This document shows positions 50,048 to 59,125 of a stretch of DNA of 64,000 nucleotides, piece after piece. Below the pieces are notes generated by a model that worked only from the letters and a program-made list of their open reading frames with translations, was not told where the DNA came from and did not search any database. Source of the DNA: Halochromatium glycolicum (lineage in GTDB: Bacteria > Pseudomonadota > Gammaproteobacteria > Chromatiales > Chromatiaceae); the NCBI RefSeq assembly GCF_016584085.1, contig NZ_NRSJ01000005.1, forward strand, positions 123,878 to 187,877. Direction: 5' to 3'. How positions within the stretch are numbered: the stretch's first letter is position 1; each line of letters begins with the position of its first letter. Made by a program: the position numbers and the translations under genes.

Positions 50048-51769
50048 ATGCGCGTTTTCAATCAGATCAATCTCCAGAACGTCAAGGGCGACCTATTCGG
50101 CGGCGTCACGGCCGCGGTCATCGCGCTGCCGATGGCGCTCGCCTTCGGCGTCGCCTCGGGCGCCGGCGCCGAGGCCGGCCTCTACGGGGCCGTACTGATC
50201 GGCCTGTTCGCCGCGTTATTCGGCGGCACACCGACGCTGATCTCGGAGCCCACCGGGCCGATGACCGTCGTCTTCACCGCCGTGATCGCGACCATGATGG
50301 CGGCGAACCCCGAGAACGGCATGGCGATGGCGTTCACCACCGTCATGCTCACCGGCATCTTCCAGCTCACCTTCGGGGCGCTCAAGCTCGGGCGCTACGT
50401 CACGATGATGCCGTATACGGTCATCTCCGGGTTCATGTCCGGCATCGGCTTCATCCTGATCATCATCCAGCTGCCGCCGTTGCTCGGCTATGCCTCGCCG
50501 CCGGGGGGCGTGCTCGGCTCCTTGACGGCGCTGCCAGGGTTCTTCGCCGAGGTCAAGCCGGCCGAGACGACGCTCGGCCTCCTGTCGCTGGCGATCCTAC
50601 TGCTGACGCCGAAGCGCTTCCGTCGCTTCATGCCGCCGCAGCTGCTCGCGCTGGTCGTCGGCACGCTGCTGGCCATCTTCGCGCTGCCGCAGCTGTTCGA
50701 TGGCGATACCTACCGGGCGATCGGCGCCGTGCCCGGCGGCCTGCCCTCGCTGCACATGCCGACCTTCAGCGCTGGTCAATGGCAGACCATCGTCATCAAT
50801 GCGCTGGTGTTGGCGCTGCTGGGCTCGATCGACGCCCTGCTCACCTCGGTGATCGCCGACAGCCTGACCCGCACCCAGCACAACTCCGACAAGGAGCTGA
50901 TGGGCCAGGGCCTCGGCAACCTGGCCTCGGGGCTGTTCGGCGGCCTGCCCGGCGCTGGCGCCACCATGGGCACCGTCGTCAACATCCAGACCGGCGGCCG
51001 CAGCGCGCTCTCGGGCCTGACCCGCGCGATCCTGCTCGCGGTGATCGTCTTCGGCGCCAGCGGGCTGGTCGAGCCGATCCCGAAGGCGGTGCTCGCCGGC
51101 ATCGCGATCAAGGTCGGCATCGACATCATCGACTGGGGCTTCCTGCGCCGCGCGCACAAGGTCTCGCTGCGCGGTGCCCTGATCATGTATGGCGTCATCG
51201 CGATGACGGTCTTCGTCGATCTGATCACCGCGGTCGGCATCGGCCTGTTCGTCGCCAACGTGCTCACCATTCGCCGCCTCGCCGATCTGCAATCCGAAGG
51301 CGTGCGCGTGCTCGGCCTGCCCGACTCCAGCGAGGGTCTCACCTGCCCGAACGCCAGCCAGGAAGAACGGCGCATCCTGCGCGATCCGAGCAACGGCGTT
51401 GTGCTGCTCTGCCTGAGCGGACCGCTGATCTTCGGCGCCGCGAAGGCGGTAACGCGACAGCAGAACGATCTCCTTTCGGCACGGTCATTGGTCGTCGATC
51501 TGAGCGATGTGCCCCACCTGGGCGTGACCACGTCGCTCGCCGTCGAAGGCGTGATCCGGGAGGCCCTGCATCATGGCTGCCGCGTCTACCTCGCCGGGCT
51601 CCAAGAGCAGCCGCGCAAGCGCTTCGAGAATCTCGGACTGGCCAAGGTGATGCCGGCCGAGAACTGGATCGACTCGCGCGCCGATGCGCTCAAGCGGGCG
51701 GTCTCCGAGCGCGCCGGACAGGGCGCCGGACAACGCATCGATTCGTCGCCAGGCACGCAACGGGGCTGA
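50048..51769 (+). CDS. SulP-family anion/bicarbonate transporter
   Basis: The 573-residue inner-membrane protein begins MRVFNQINLQNVKGDLFGGV; the SulP N-terminus GGVTAAVIALPMALAFGVASG and about 10-14 membrane helices follow. A C-terminal STAS domain spans about 455-550 (VVLLCLSGPLIFGAAKAV ... SLVVDLSDVPHLGVTTSLAVE). Because it stands ~0.8 kb ahead of sbtA-sbtB, bicarbonate (BicA-like) is the likely substrate, rather than sulfate; the family covers both. Start chosen at 50048 by the strong ribosome site. Confidence 0.85.
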   Translation: MRVFNQINLQNVKGDLFGGVTAAVIALPMALAFGVASGAGAEAGLYGAVLIGLFAALFGGTPTLISEPTGPMTVVFTAVIATMMAANPENGMAMAFTTVMLTGIFQLTFGALKLGRYVTMMPYTVISGFMSGIGFILIIIQLPPLLGYASPPGGVLGSLTALPGFFAEVKPAETTLGLLSLAILLLTPKRFRRFMPPQLLALVVGTLLAIFALPQLFDGDTYRAIGAVPGGLPSLHMPTFSAGQWQTIVINALVLALLGSIDALLTSVIADSLTRTQHNSDKELMGQGLGNLASGLFGGLPGAGATMGTVVNIQTGGRSALSGLTRAILLAVIVFGASGLVEPIPKAVLAGIAIKVGIDIIDWGFLRRAHKVSLRGALIMYGVIAMTVFVDLITAVGIGLFVANVLTIRRLADLQSEGVRVLGLPDSSEGLTCPNASQEERRILRDPSNGVVLLCLSGPLIFGAAKAVTRQQNDLLSARSLVVDLSDVPHLGVTTSLAVEGVIREALHHGCRVYLAGLQEQPRKRFENLGLAKVMPAENWIDSRADALKRAVSERAGQGAGQRIDSSPGTQRG

Positions 51770-51787
51770 CGGACGCCAGATGCGGCA

Positions 51788-52165
51788 TCAGTCTGCAGCA
51801 CCGGCGCTCTCAGGAGCCGACCGGGCCGCTCGCGCATCACCGGCCGGCACTGTCGATGATGCCCCTTGCTCGACAGGCCAGTGCGCAACCGCGGCCGCCG
51901 CTTCGCCCGGCGGCACGCGGTCGAGCGCCGGAACACCCGCCCACCCCTGACCGATCGCGCGGCGATGAGCAGACTGAAGCGTCCCCAAGAGCCCCCGCGG
52001 CCCAGCGTGTTGCATCGCCTCGACTGCCTCCGGGGAGGGCAGGGTTGGCGCCACCGACGTCGGATAATAGATAAGCGCCTCGCTTGCAGCGCTCGCAGTC
52101 CCCGTCACCAAGAGTCCTGCGATTGCCAGGCCTGCAATGCACCGAACGGTTCGCGTCTGCTTCAT
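51788..52165 (-). CDS. Small secreted protein, unknown function
   Basis: The 125-residue product starts with a clear signal peptide (MKQTRTVRCIAGLAIAGLLVTGTASA, cut near SAASEA). The mature part is Ala/Pro-rich with no recognised domain. It lies antisense between the SulP and sbtA genes and may share the regulatory region at 52279-52323 with sbtA. It could be a chance frame, but the signal peptide argues for a real gene. Confidence 0.5.
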   Translation of the reverse strand: MKQTRTVRCIAGLAIAGLLVTGTASAASEALIYYPTSVAPTLPSPEAVEAMQHAGPRGLLGTLQSAHRRAIGQGWAGVPALDRVPPGEAAAAVAHWPVEQGASSTVPAGDARAARSAPESAGAAD

Positions 52166-52278
52166 CGTCTTGCCCTCGCTGCTCCAGGACGTGGAGACAC
52201 CCTCATCAGGTTGTGGGCTCGTTGCTTTCGGCCCGCCCCTTCCTGAGGTGCGGACGGAGCAGGCGTGTCACATTCGGG

Positions 52279-52323
52279 ATTCGAGAAGAAATCTATCGAA
52301 TTTGACGAACCTATCGATTTCTT
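52279..52323. promoter_or_regulatory. LysR-type operator candidate upstream of sbtA
   Basis: ATTCGA-N11-TCGAAT (52279-52301) is a perfect interrupted palindrome of the T-N11-A class bound by LysR-type regulators such as CbbR or CcmR. It overlaps a second inverted repeat, AAGAAATC (52286-52293) with GATTTCTT (52316-52323), and CTATCGA occurs twice. The site lies ~240 bases before sbtA and ~115 before the divergent small gene, in an AT-rich patch. The rest of 52166-52562 shows no gene. Confidence 0.5.
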
Positions 52324-52562
52324 CCGATCCGTGCGCGATTAAAGTCCGATAACCGGTCGGGGCAGACTGCCCACATCCTCCACCTCGTGGCCAAAAGGGC
52401 CGATTCCGGGCGGCCGATAAAGGGCTCGGGAGAAGGCGCGTCCCATCGAAGCGCGGCGCGCCAGCTCATCGCACCCGAGGGTCGCCTCAGCAACGCAGCA
52501 GACGCGCCGTTGCCAGGACGGTGCGCTGCTCTGAGTCGTGTCGATAACGAGGAGTGAAGAAC

Positions 52563-53570
52563 GTGGAAGTATTACTCGACTTCGGTGCCCGATTCGTGCA
52601 CCAGCTGCAGTCGCCAACATTGGCGTTCTTGTTGGGTGGCATCCTGATCGCCGCGCTTGGCTCACGGCTGACAATCCCCGATGCGATCTACAAGTTCATC
52701 GTCTTCATGCTGCTGCTGAAAGTCGGCATGAAGGGCGGCATGGCGATCGGCGAGGCCGATATCGGGGCGATGCTGCTGCCGGCATTGATCGCGGTGTTCA
52801 TGGGCTGTCTGATCGTCATCATCGGACGCTACACCCTGGCGCTGCTGCCCGGCATTCGCACCGAGGACGGCATCGCGACCGCCGGACTATTCGGCGCCGT
52901 GAGCGGCTCGACCCTCGCCGCGGGCACGGTGGTGCTGGAATCTGAAGGCATCCCCTACGAGCCCTGGGCCGTCGCGCTGTATCCGTTCATGGATATCCCG
53001 GCCCTGGTCCTGGCCATCGTGCTCGCCAGTGTCTACCTGAAGAAGAAGAAGGACGGGGCCGGCGAAAAGGTCGCGATCTGGCCGATCGTCAAGGAAAGCC
53101 TGCAGGGCTCGGCGCTCTCGGCCTTGCTGCTCGGGATTGCCCTTGGGCTGTTCACGAACCCCGATCGCGTCTTCGAGAGCTTCTATGAGCCGCTGTTCCG
53201 TGGTCTGCTCTCGGTGTTGATGCTGATCATGGGCATCGAGGCCTATGCCCGGCTGAATGAGCTGCGACGCGTCGCCCACTGGTTCGCCGTCTACGCGGCC
53301 ATCGCGCCCCTGATGAACGGCCTGATCGCCTTCGGGCTGGGGACCATCGCCCACTATCTGGTCGGCTTCAGCCCCGGCGGTGTGGTGCTGCTCGCCGTGA
53401 TCGCGGGCTCGAGCTCGGATATCTCCGGACCGCCGACGCTGCGTGCTGGAATACCGACGGCGAACCCCTCGTCCTACATCGGCTCATCGACGAGCGTCGG
53501 CACGCCGGTCGCGATCGCCCTCGGCATCCCGCTCTATATCGGTCTGGCCCAGGCGGTCTTCGGCGCCTGA
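52563..53570 (+). CDS. sbtA: SbtA-type sodium-dependent bicarbonate transporter
   Basis: The 335-residue inner-membrane protein has about ten helices in two inverted halves, with conserved segments FGARFVHQLQSPTLAFLLGG and GLFGAVSGSTLAAG, and the second-half GSSSDISGPPTLRAGIPTANPSSYIGSSTSVGTPVAIA. SbtA imports bicarbonate with Na+ for carbon concentration. The start is GTG at 52563, 8 bases after GAGGAG; an earlier GTG (52554) overlaps that site and is unlikely. The regulator sbtB follows 44 bases later. Confidence 0.92.
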   Translation: MEVLLDFGARFVHQLQSPTLAFLLGGILIAALGSRLTIPDAIYKFIVFMLLLKVGMKGGMAIGEADIGAMLLPALIAVFMGCLIVIIGRYTLALLPGIRTEDGIATAGLFGAVSGSTLAAGTVVLESEGIPYEPWAVALYPFMDIPALVLAIVLASVYLKKKKDGAGEKVAIWPIVKESLQGSALSALLLGIALGLFTNPDRVFESFYEPLFRGLLSVLMLIMGIEAYARLNELRRVAHWFAVYAAIAPLMNGLIAFGLGTIAHYLVGFSPGGVVLLAVIAGSSSDISGPPTLRAGIPTANPSSYIGSSTSVGTPVAIALGIPLYIGLAQAVFGA

Positions 53571-53614
53571 AGGCGCTCCCGGCCGCGTCGATACACAGTG
53601 AGAGGTAGCAAGTC

Positions 53615-53929
53615 ATGACACAAAAGGCCACGAAGCTGGTGATCATCACCGAGAGCGTGCTGTTGAAGAAGATCACCAAGATCATCCTCGATGCGGGGGC
53701 GACCGGCTACACCGTGATGGCCGCCTCCGGCGTTGGGAGCCGCAATACGCCTTCTCCGGGGCAAACCCCCGTCTCGGACACCTACTCGAACATCAAGATC
53801 GAGATCATCACCGCCAACGAGGATGTCGCCCGGGCGATTGCGAAGCAGGTCGCCGACCAGTACTTCGACAACTTCTCGGGCATCATCCACCTCGGTGAGG
53901 TCGAGGTGCTGTACGCGCATAGCCTTTGA
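53615..53929 (+). CDS. sbtB: SbtB, PII-like regulator of SbtA
   Basis: The 104-residue PII-fold protein (KLVIITESVLLKKITKII ... GEVEVLYAHSL) binds adenine nucleotides and controls SbtA in cyanobacteria. The T-loop region (VGSRNTPSPGQTPVSDTYSNIK) is present. The C-terminal CxxxxC R-loop of cyanobacterial SbtB is absent here, so redox/apyrase control is not expected. AGAGGTAGC ribosome site precedes the ATG. Confidence 0.9.
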   Translation: MTQKATKLVIITESVLLKKITKIILDAGATGYTVMAASGVGSRNTPSPGQTPVSDTYSNIKIEIITANEDVARAIAKQVADQYFDNFSGIIHLGEVEVLYAHSL

Positions 53930-54232
53930 TCTTGTCCTGCGCTGTCGCCAGGGACCGGCGACGATTGCCATTCGCGGCGCTTCCCCGAAGCGGGGATGTC
54001 GCACGCGAGCGCACAGACCCGATCGGCAAGCAGCCCTGCTGCTGCCTCTCTTCCACGACGCTTCCGGGGACTTCAAAATGACCGACACAGGAGCTGCGCT
54101 CGACACCGCAGACTGGTAAACCGAGGCTTCCGGCGCAGTGATGGGGAAAGCCGACTCATGGGCTCGCTTGTTTCACGAGGGAACCGCCGATAGACTGGTC
54201 AGGTTCCTAGTCATCTGATTCTGATGGAACCC
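53930..54232. other. Gap after sbtB
   Basis: No gene is seen in these 303 bases. A small hairpin, GTCGCC-N7-GGCGAC (53944-53962), just after sbtB is a possible terminator without a T-run. The promoter for the Phd/PIN module is expected at the right end. Confidence 0.35.
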
Positions 54233-54490
54233 ATGCCGACTTGGCCCGTTCAGCATGCAAAAGCGCGCTTCAGTGAATTCCTGGATGCTTGCGTGCGTGA
54301 AGGACCGCAGGTGGTGACACGTCGCGGCACCGAAACCGCCGTCCTGGTTCCCATCGCTGAGTGGCGACGGCTTGAAGCCGCGGCACGTCCTTCGCTCAAG
54401 CAGTTGCTGCTCAGTGACTCGGCGCGCACTGACCACTTAACGCCCGCGCGTGGTAGGGCTCGACGTCGACCGGCGACCAGGCTCGAGTAA
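54233..54490 (+). CDS. Phd/YefM-family antitoxin
   Basis: The 85-residue protein has the Phd fold core MPTWPVQHAKARFSEFLD and VVTRRGTETAVLVPIAEWRRLE, a DNA-binding N-terminal domain and a basic C-terminal toxin-binding tail. Start at the second Met (54233), which opens the family sequence. It is six bases before the PIN toxin. Confidence 0.88.
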   Translation: MPTWPVQHAKARFSEFLDACVREGPQVVTRRGTETAVLVPIAEWRRLEAAARPSLKQLLLSDSARTDHLTPARGRARRRPATRLE

Positions 54491-54496
54491 CGGCCC

Positions 54497-54913
54497 GTGT
54501 ACCTGCTAGATACCAATGTCGTCTCCGAGTTACGGAAACCACGGCCGCATGGCGCTGTGCTCGCGTGGCTCAATTCGACTGAAGATGCCCACCTTCATCT
54601 CGCCACCGTGACGCTGGGCGAAATCCAGGTCGGCATTGAGCTCACCCGCGAGCAAGACGTCGAGAAGGCCAAGGAAATCGAAGCCTGGCTTGATCTTGTG
54701 AGTGATTCCTACAATCTGCTTGCGACGGATGGGCCGGCGTTTCGCTGCTGGGCGAAGCTGATGCACCGCACCTCAGATACCCTCTACGAAGACGCTATGA
54801 TTGCCGCCATTGCCAAGGTGCATGGTCTCAAGGTGGTCACGCACAACATTGCGGATTTCGCCACCTTCGGCGTCGAGCTGCTCAATCCCTTCGAGTTTGG
54901 TGCGCCAGATTGA
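54497..54913 (+). CDS. VapC/FitB-type PIN toxin
   Basis: The 138-residue PIN ribonuclease begins (GTG) YLLDTNVVSELRKP with the first catalytic Asp, carries Glu in TLGEIQVGIE, and Asp residues in LYEDAMIAAIAKVHG and THNIADFATFG. All four acidic positions are present, so it should be active. It forms a module with the Phd antitoxin. Confidence 0.9.
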   Translation: MYLLDTNVVSELRKPRPHGAVLAWLNSTEDAHLHLATVTLGEIQVGIELTREQDVEKAKEIEAWLDLVSDSYNLLATDGPAFRCWAKLMHRTSDTLYEDAMIAAIAKVHGLKVVTHNIADFATFGVELLNPFEFGAPD

Positions 54914-55038
54914 GCCAGCCCTGACCTCCTACACTGCGTCCAGTTTGGGATGTGCCATCTTGACCGCGCCTGCTGCGGAAAGATGACGTTGCTGTCTCTG
55001 GACGCGGTTTAAACGACGACTGTCAGGGCCGGAACGCT

Positions 55039-57732
55039 TCAAAGCACCTTGGAGACCAGCTTCACCGTCGGATCATTGCGGTCGGTCTCGATCCGGAAGC
55101 CGAGCGATTTGACCAGCGCCAGCATGCGCGTGTTGGCGCTCAGCACCTCGCCCTCCATGATCCGCAGGCCCTTGTCGCGGGCGTTCTGCATCAGCGAGCG
55201 CATCAGGCGCGCGCCGATGCCGCGGCGGCGGACCTCGTCGGCGACCACGATCGCGAACTCGCAGGTATCCCCGCCCGGGTGCGTCATGTAGCGCGCCACC
55301 CCGACCTCCTGCTCCTGCGCCCCGCCCTCCTCGTTCTGGGTGCGGATCACGCCGATCAGGGCCATCTCGCGGTCGTAGTCGATCTGGGTGAAGCGCACCA
55401 GCATCTCCGGCGACAGCTCCTTGATCGTCTGCATGAAGCGGAAGTACTTGGTCTGCTCGGAGAGGTTGCGCACGAAGTCCTGCTCCATCTGCGCGTCCTC
55501 CGGGCGGATCGGGCGGATGGTCAGGTCGGAGCCGTCCGGCAACGGCACCTGCTCGATCAGGTGCTGCGGATAGGGATGGATGGCCATGTGGCCGTAGACC
55601 GGCATCTGCGGCGGCCGGTAGTCGACCTGGATGCGCGCGTCGACCGCGATCACATCGAGATCGTTGCCGATCAGCGGGTTGATCTCGAGCTCGATGATCT
55701 CGGGCAGCTCGCAGACCATTTCCGAGACCCGCTGCAGGATGCGCGAGAGCGCCTGGCGGTTCATCGGCGGCATGTTGCTGTAGGCGCCCATCAGCCGCGC
55801 GACCCGGGTGTGCTCGATCATGGTCTGGATGATGAACGCGTTCAGCGGCGGCAGGCCGAGCGCGCGATCCTCCAGGATCTCCATGTCGGTGCCGCCGGCG
55901 CCGAAGCTGATCACCGGCCCGAAGATCGGGTCGCGCACCACCTTCACCATCAGCTCGCGCGCGGCACGGGTCGGCACCATGTGCTCGACCGTGACCCCTT
56001 CGATCCGTGCCTGCGGCCGCAATTTCTTCGCGCGGTCGGTCAGCTCGGTGAAGGCGCGGCGGATGCTCTGGGCATCGCTCAAGCCCAGCCGTACGCCGTC
56101 GACATCGGATTTGTAGCGGATATCCGGCGAGTTGATCTTGATCACGACCGGGAAGCCGAGCGCCTCGGCCGCGATCAGCGCCTCGTTCGGTGAGCGCGCC
56201 AGCACCGCCTGGGTGGTCGCGATCCGGAACGCCGCTAGCACCGCCTTGGCCTCGATGGTGCCCAGCGCCTTACGCCCCTCGGCCATGACCCCTTCGATGA
56301 TCAGCCGCGCGCCCTCGACATCCGGCCCGAGCTGCTGCGAGACCGGCGCCGGCGACTGCATCAGAAGCATCCGATTGCGGCGCTGCTCGGAGAGGAAGAA
56401 CATCGCATCGACCGCGACCTCGGGTGACTCGAAGTGCGGCACGTCCTGCTCGGCGAACAGGGTCTGCGCCTCGGCCACCCGCCCCTCGCCCATCCAGCAG
56501 GTCAGCACCGGCTTGCGCGTCTTCTTGACCGCCTCGACCACCTGCTGGGCAACAGCGCTCGGGTCGCTGGTCGCCAGCGGCGCCAGCAGTGCGATCACCC
56601 CATCGACGCCGGCATCGGCTAGGCAGGCGTCGAGGGCTTCCCGATAGCGCTGCGGCGAGCCGTCGCCCATCACGTCGACCGGATTACCATGCGACCAGTG
56701 CTCCGGCAGCGCCTGCTCGAGCTTGGCCCGGGTCGCGTCACTGAGGTCGGACAGGATCAGGCCGCGGTCGACCGCGCGATCGGCGGCCAGCACGCCCGGC
56801 CCGCCGCCGTTGGTGATCACCGCGATCCGGTTACCGGCCAGCCGCCGGCCGGCGCCGAAGACCTGCGCCGCGGCGAACAGCTGTGCGAGCCGTTGCACCT
56901 GCACCGCGCCGCCGCGCTCGAGCACCGCGCGAAAGACCTCGTTCGAGCCGACCCAGGCGCCGGTGTGCGAGCGCGCTGCGCGCGAGCCGGCCGGGTGCCG
57001 CCCGGTTTTGACCACCACCACCGGCTTCAGGCGCGCCGCCGCGCGCAGACCACTCATGAAGCGTCGCGCATCGCGCACCCCCTCGACGTAGAGCAGGATG
57101 CTCTGGGTCTGCGGGTCGAGCGCCAGATAATCGAGCACATCGCCGAAGTCGACATCGGCCGCCGCCCCGAGCGAGACCACCGCCGAATAGCCGAGGCGCC
57201 GCGGCCCCGAACGATCCAGCATCGCGGTGCAGACCGCGCCCGACTGCGACACCAGCGCGACATTGCCGGCGCGCGGCAATTCGTTGCCGAAGGTCGCGTT
57301 CAGCCCGTGCGACGGGCGCATCACGCCGAGACAGTTCGGCCCCAGCATCCGGATGCGGTTGCGCCGTGCCGCTTCGACCACCCGCTCCTGCAGCGCGATG
57401 CCCTGCTCGCCCTGCTCCGAGAAGCCAGCCGAGTGCACCACCGCCGCGCGCACGCCGTACTCGCCGCACTGATCCAGGATGCCGGCGACCGCCTCGGCCG
57501 GCGCCGCGATCAAGGCCAGATCGACGCGCTTGTTGAGGCTCGCCAGGTCCTTCCAGCACGGCTGTCCGCCGACCTCCTCGTACTTGGGGTTGATCGGATA
57601 GCACTCGCCCTTGAAGCCGCCGGCGAGCAGGTTGCGATAGACCATCCCGCCGACCGAGCCCTCGCGGTCGCTGGCGCCGAACACGGCCACCGCCTCAGGG
57701 GCAAAGAGCTGGTCCAGATCGGAGAGTCGCAT
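55039..57732 (-). CDS. Protein lysine acetyltransferase, Pat-type (acyl-CoA synthetase-GNAT fusion)
   Basis: The 897-residue protein joins an ADP-forming acyl-CoA synthetase-like part (CoA-binding about 1-130, SVGGMVYRNLLAGGF; ligase about 150-460; ATP-grasp about 480-700, GFPVVIKINSPDIRYKSD) to a C-terminal GNAT domain (about 735-890, LTIRPIRPEDAQMEQDF and VADEVRRRGIGARLMRSLM). Pat/PatZ enzymes acetylate acetyl-CoA synthetase and others. The start MRLSDLDQLFAPEAVAVFGAS at 57732 is used; an earlier Met is unlike the family. It diverges from a deacetylase gene. Confidence 0.92.
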   Translation of the reverse strand: MRLSDLDQLFAPEAVAVFGASDREGSVGGMVYRNLLAGGFKGECYPINPKYEEVGGQPCWKDLASLNKRVDLALIAAPAEAVAGILDQCGEYGVRAAVVHSAGFSEQGEQGIALQERVVEAARRNRIRMLGPNCLGVMRPSHGLNATFGNELPRAGNVALVSQSGAVCTAMLDRSGPRRLGYSAVVSLGAAADVDFGDVLDYLALDPQTQSILLYVEGVRDARRFMSGLRAAARLKPVVVVKTGRHPAGSRAARSHTGAWVGSNEVFRAVLERGGAVQVQRLAQLFAAAQVFGAGRRLAGNRIAVITNGGGPGVLAADRAVDRGLILSDLSDATRAKLEQALPEHWSHGNPVDVMGDGSPQRYREALDACLADAGVDGVIALLAPLATSDPSAVAQQVVEAVKKTRKPVLTCWMGEGRVAEAQTLFAEQDVPHFESPEVAVDAMFFLSEQRRNRMLLMQSPAPVSQQLGPDVEGARLIIEGVMAEGRKALGTIEAKAVLAAFRIATTQAVLARSPNEALIAAEALGFPVVIKINSPDIRYKSDVDGVRLGLSDAQSIRRAFTELTDRAKKLRPQARIEGVTVEHMVPTRAARELMVKVVRDPIFGPVISFGAGGTDMEILEDRALGLPPLNAFIIQTMIEHTRVARLMGAYSNMPPMNRQALSRILQRVSEMVCELPEIIELEINPLIGNDLDVIAVDARIQVDYRPPQMPVYGHMAIHPYPQHLIEQVPLPDGSDLTIRPIRPEDAQMEQDFVRNLSEQTKYFRFMQTIKELSPEMLVRFTQIDYDREMALIGVIRTQNEEGGAQEQEVGVARYMTHPGGDTCEFAIVVADEVRRRGIGARLMRSLMQNARDKGLRIMEGEVLSANTRMLALVKSLGFRIETDRNDPTVKLVSKVL

Positions 57733-57829
57733 CGGCTGGCCCCTCCTGGGGCGAAATCGGTGGCAAGGCAAAACGATGACAAAGGGATTAAGCTTTCGGA
57801 ACCACTTCGACCACAGGGGCAGGTGCGCG

Positions 57830-58762
57830 ATGAATCCGGCCTTCATTACTCATCAAGACTGCTTAGAGCACCAAATGGGCGCGCACCATGTCGAGGTGCC
57901 GGAACGGCTGCACGCGATCTCCGATCGGCTGATCGCCGCTGGCATGGAGATGCTGGTCACCCATTATGACGCGCCCAAGGCCCGCCGGGAGCAATTGCTG
58001 GCGGTGCACGAGCCCGGCTATGTCGACATGCTGTTCGAGGCGGCCCCGAGCGTCGACGACGTGCTCGTCTGGGTCGACGGCGACACCGCGATGTCGCGCG
58101 GCACGCTCGATGCGGCCCTACGCGCCGCCGGGGCGGCGACCCTGGCCGTCGACCTGGTGATGAGCGACCGCCACCATGCCGCCTTCTGCGCCGTCCGGCC
58201 GCCCGGCCATCATGCCGAGCGCGCCCGCTCGATGGGCTTCTGCTTCTTCAACAATGTCGCCATCGCGGCCGCGCACGCGCTGAGCGAGCACGGCCTTGCG
58301 CGCATCGCGATCGTCGATTTCGACGTCCACCACGGCAACGGCACCGAGGACATCGTCGCCGGTGATGAGCGCATCCTGTTCTGCTCGAGCTTCCAGCATC
58401 CGTTCTATCCTGGCTCCGGCACCGGCCCGACCGCCGACAACGTCATCAACATCCCGCTGCCGGCGCGCACCAACGGCGAGGCCTTCCGCGCCGCGATGGA
58501 GGCGCAATGCCTGCCGCGGCTGGAGGCGTTCGCGCCCGAGCTGATCCTGATCTCGGCTGGGTTCGACGGCCATGCCGAGGATGACATGGCGCACTTTCTG
58601 CTGCGCGAGCCGGACTATGCCTGGATCACCGCGCGCCTGCGCGAGATCGCGGTCCGTCATGCCAACGAGCGCATCGTCTCCTGCCTTGAGGGTGGCTACA
58701 ACCTCTCGGCGCTCGGGCGCAGCGTCGCGGTGCACATCGATGAGCTGATCGGGCACGGGTGA
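57830..58762 (+). CDS. Histone deacetylase-family amidohydrolase
   Basis: The 310-residue zinc hydrolase carries the catalytic His pair in RPPGHHAERARSMGFCFFNN, the metal ligands in VDFDVHHGNGTED and SAGFDGHAEDD, and the LEGGYN tyrosine loop. Bacterial relatives (AcuC, acetoin-utilisation deacetylase; polyamine deacetylases) remove acyl groups from lysine or polyamines. The start at the ATG 57830 (MNPAFITHQD) fits. It is transcribed away from the Pat gene across ~100 bases. Confidence 0.93.
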   Translation: MNPAFITHQDCLEHQMGAHHVEVPERLHAISDRLIAAGMEMLVTHYDAPKARREQLLAVHEPGYVDMLFEAAPSVDDVLVWVDGDTAMSRGTLDAALRAAGAATLAVDLVMSDRHHAAFCAVRPPGHHAERARSMGFCFFNNVAIAAAHALSEHGLARIAIVDFDVHHGNGTEDIVAGDERILFCSSFQHPFYPGSGTGPTADNVINIPLPARTNGEAFRAAMEAQCLPRLEAFAPELILISAGFDGHAEDDMAHFLLREPDYAWITARLREIAVRHANERIVSCLEGGYNLSALGRSVAVHIDELIGHG

Positions 58763-58819
58763 TGTCCTTTTTTGCGGCCTGATCATCGAGCCGATTCGGC
58801 GGTCCTGACCTCTCGCTCC

Positions 58820-59101
58820 TGGCCGGCCTCGATGCGACCGTTATCACGATCTTCCAAATCCTCAGCGAATACCAGCCGCTCGACGATCTAGTCGCGCGCC
58901 GCGTCCCAGAGGACGTCGAACCGCAGCGCGATGTGGTCTTCATCGTCCGTGCCGGCGCGCTCTTCCCCATGTATCGCACGTCCGCGCTCCTCAGAACAGC
59001 TCAAGGGCAAGCTGCACGTCCCCACGGTGATCTTCTATCCCGGCCTCCTTGATGGCGCCGCCGATCTGAAGTTCACGGGCGTTCTGGATGCAGAGCACAG
59101 C
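58820..59101 (+). pseudogene. BrxB-like (DUF1788) remnant, frameshifted
   Basis: One frame reads RDVVFIVRAGALFPMYRTSALL to about 58992, then a second frame continues EQLKGKLHVPTVIFYPGLLDG and FTGVLDAEHSW. Deleting one A at 58993 would join them into the DUF1788/BrxB core. The N-terminal two thirds and the last residues (normally NYRPKIF) are missing, and the downstream end meets a heptamer repeat. This is a non-functional BREX component. Confidence 0.65.
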
Positions 59102-59102
59102 T

Positions 59103-59124
59103 GGGTTCGGGGTTCGGGGTTCGG
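59103..59124 (+). repeat. GGGTTCG heptanucleotide repeat
   Basis: Three perfect copies of GGGTTCG plus one base sit just before the start codon of the four-helix-bundle gene. The same unit in reverse complement (CCCGAAC) follows the gene. Confidence 0.9.
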
Positions 59125-59125
59125 T

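Noticed and set aside
49888..52074. A 728-codon frame overlapping the SulP gene
   Set aside because: It is Arg/His-rich and out of frame with the clear membrane protein.
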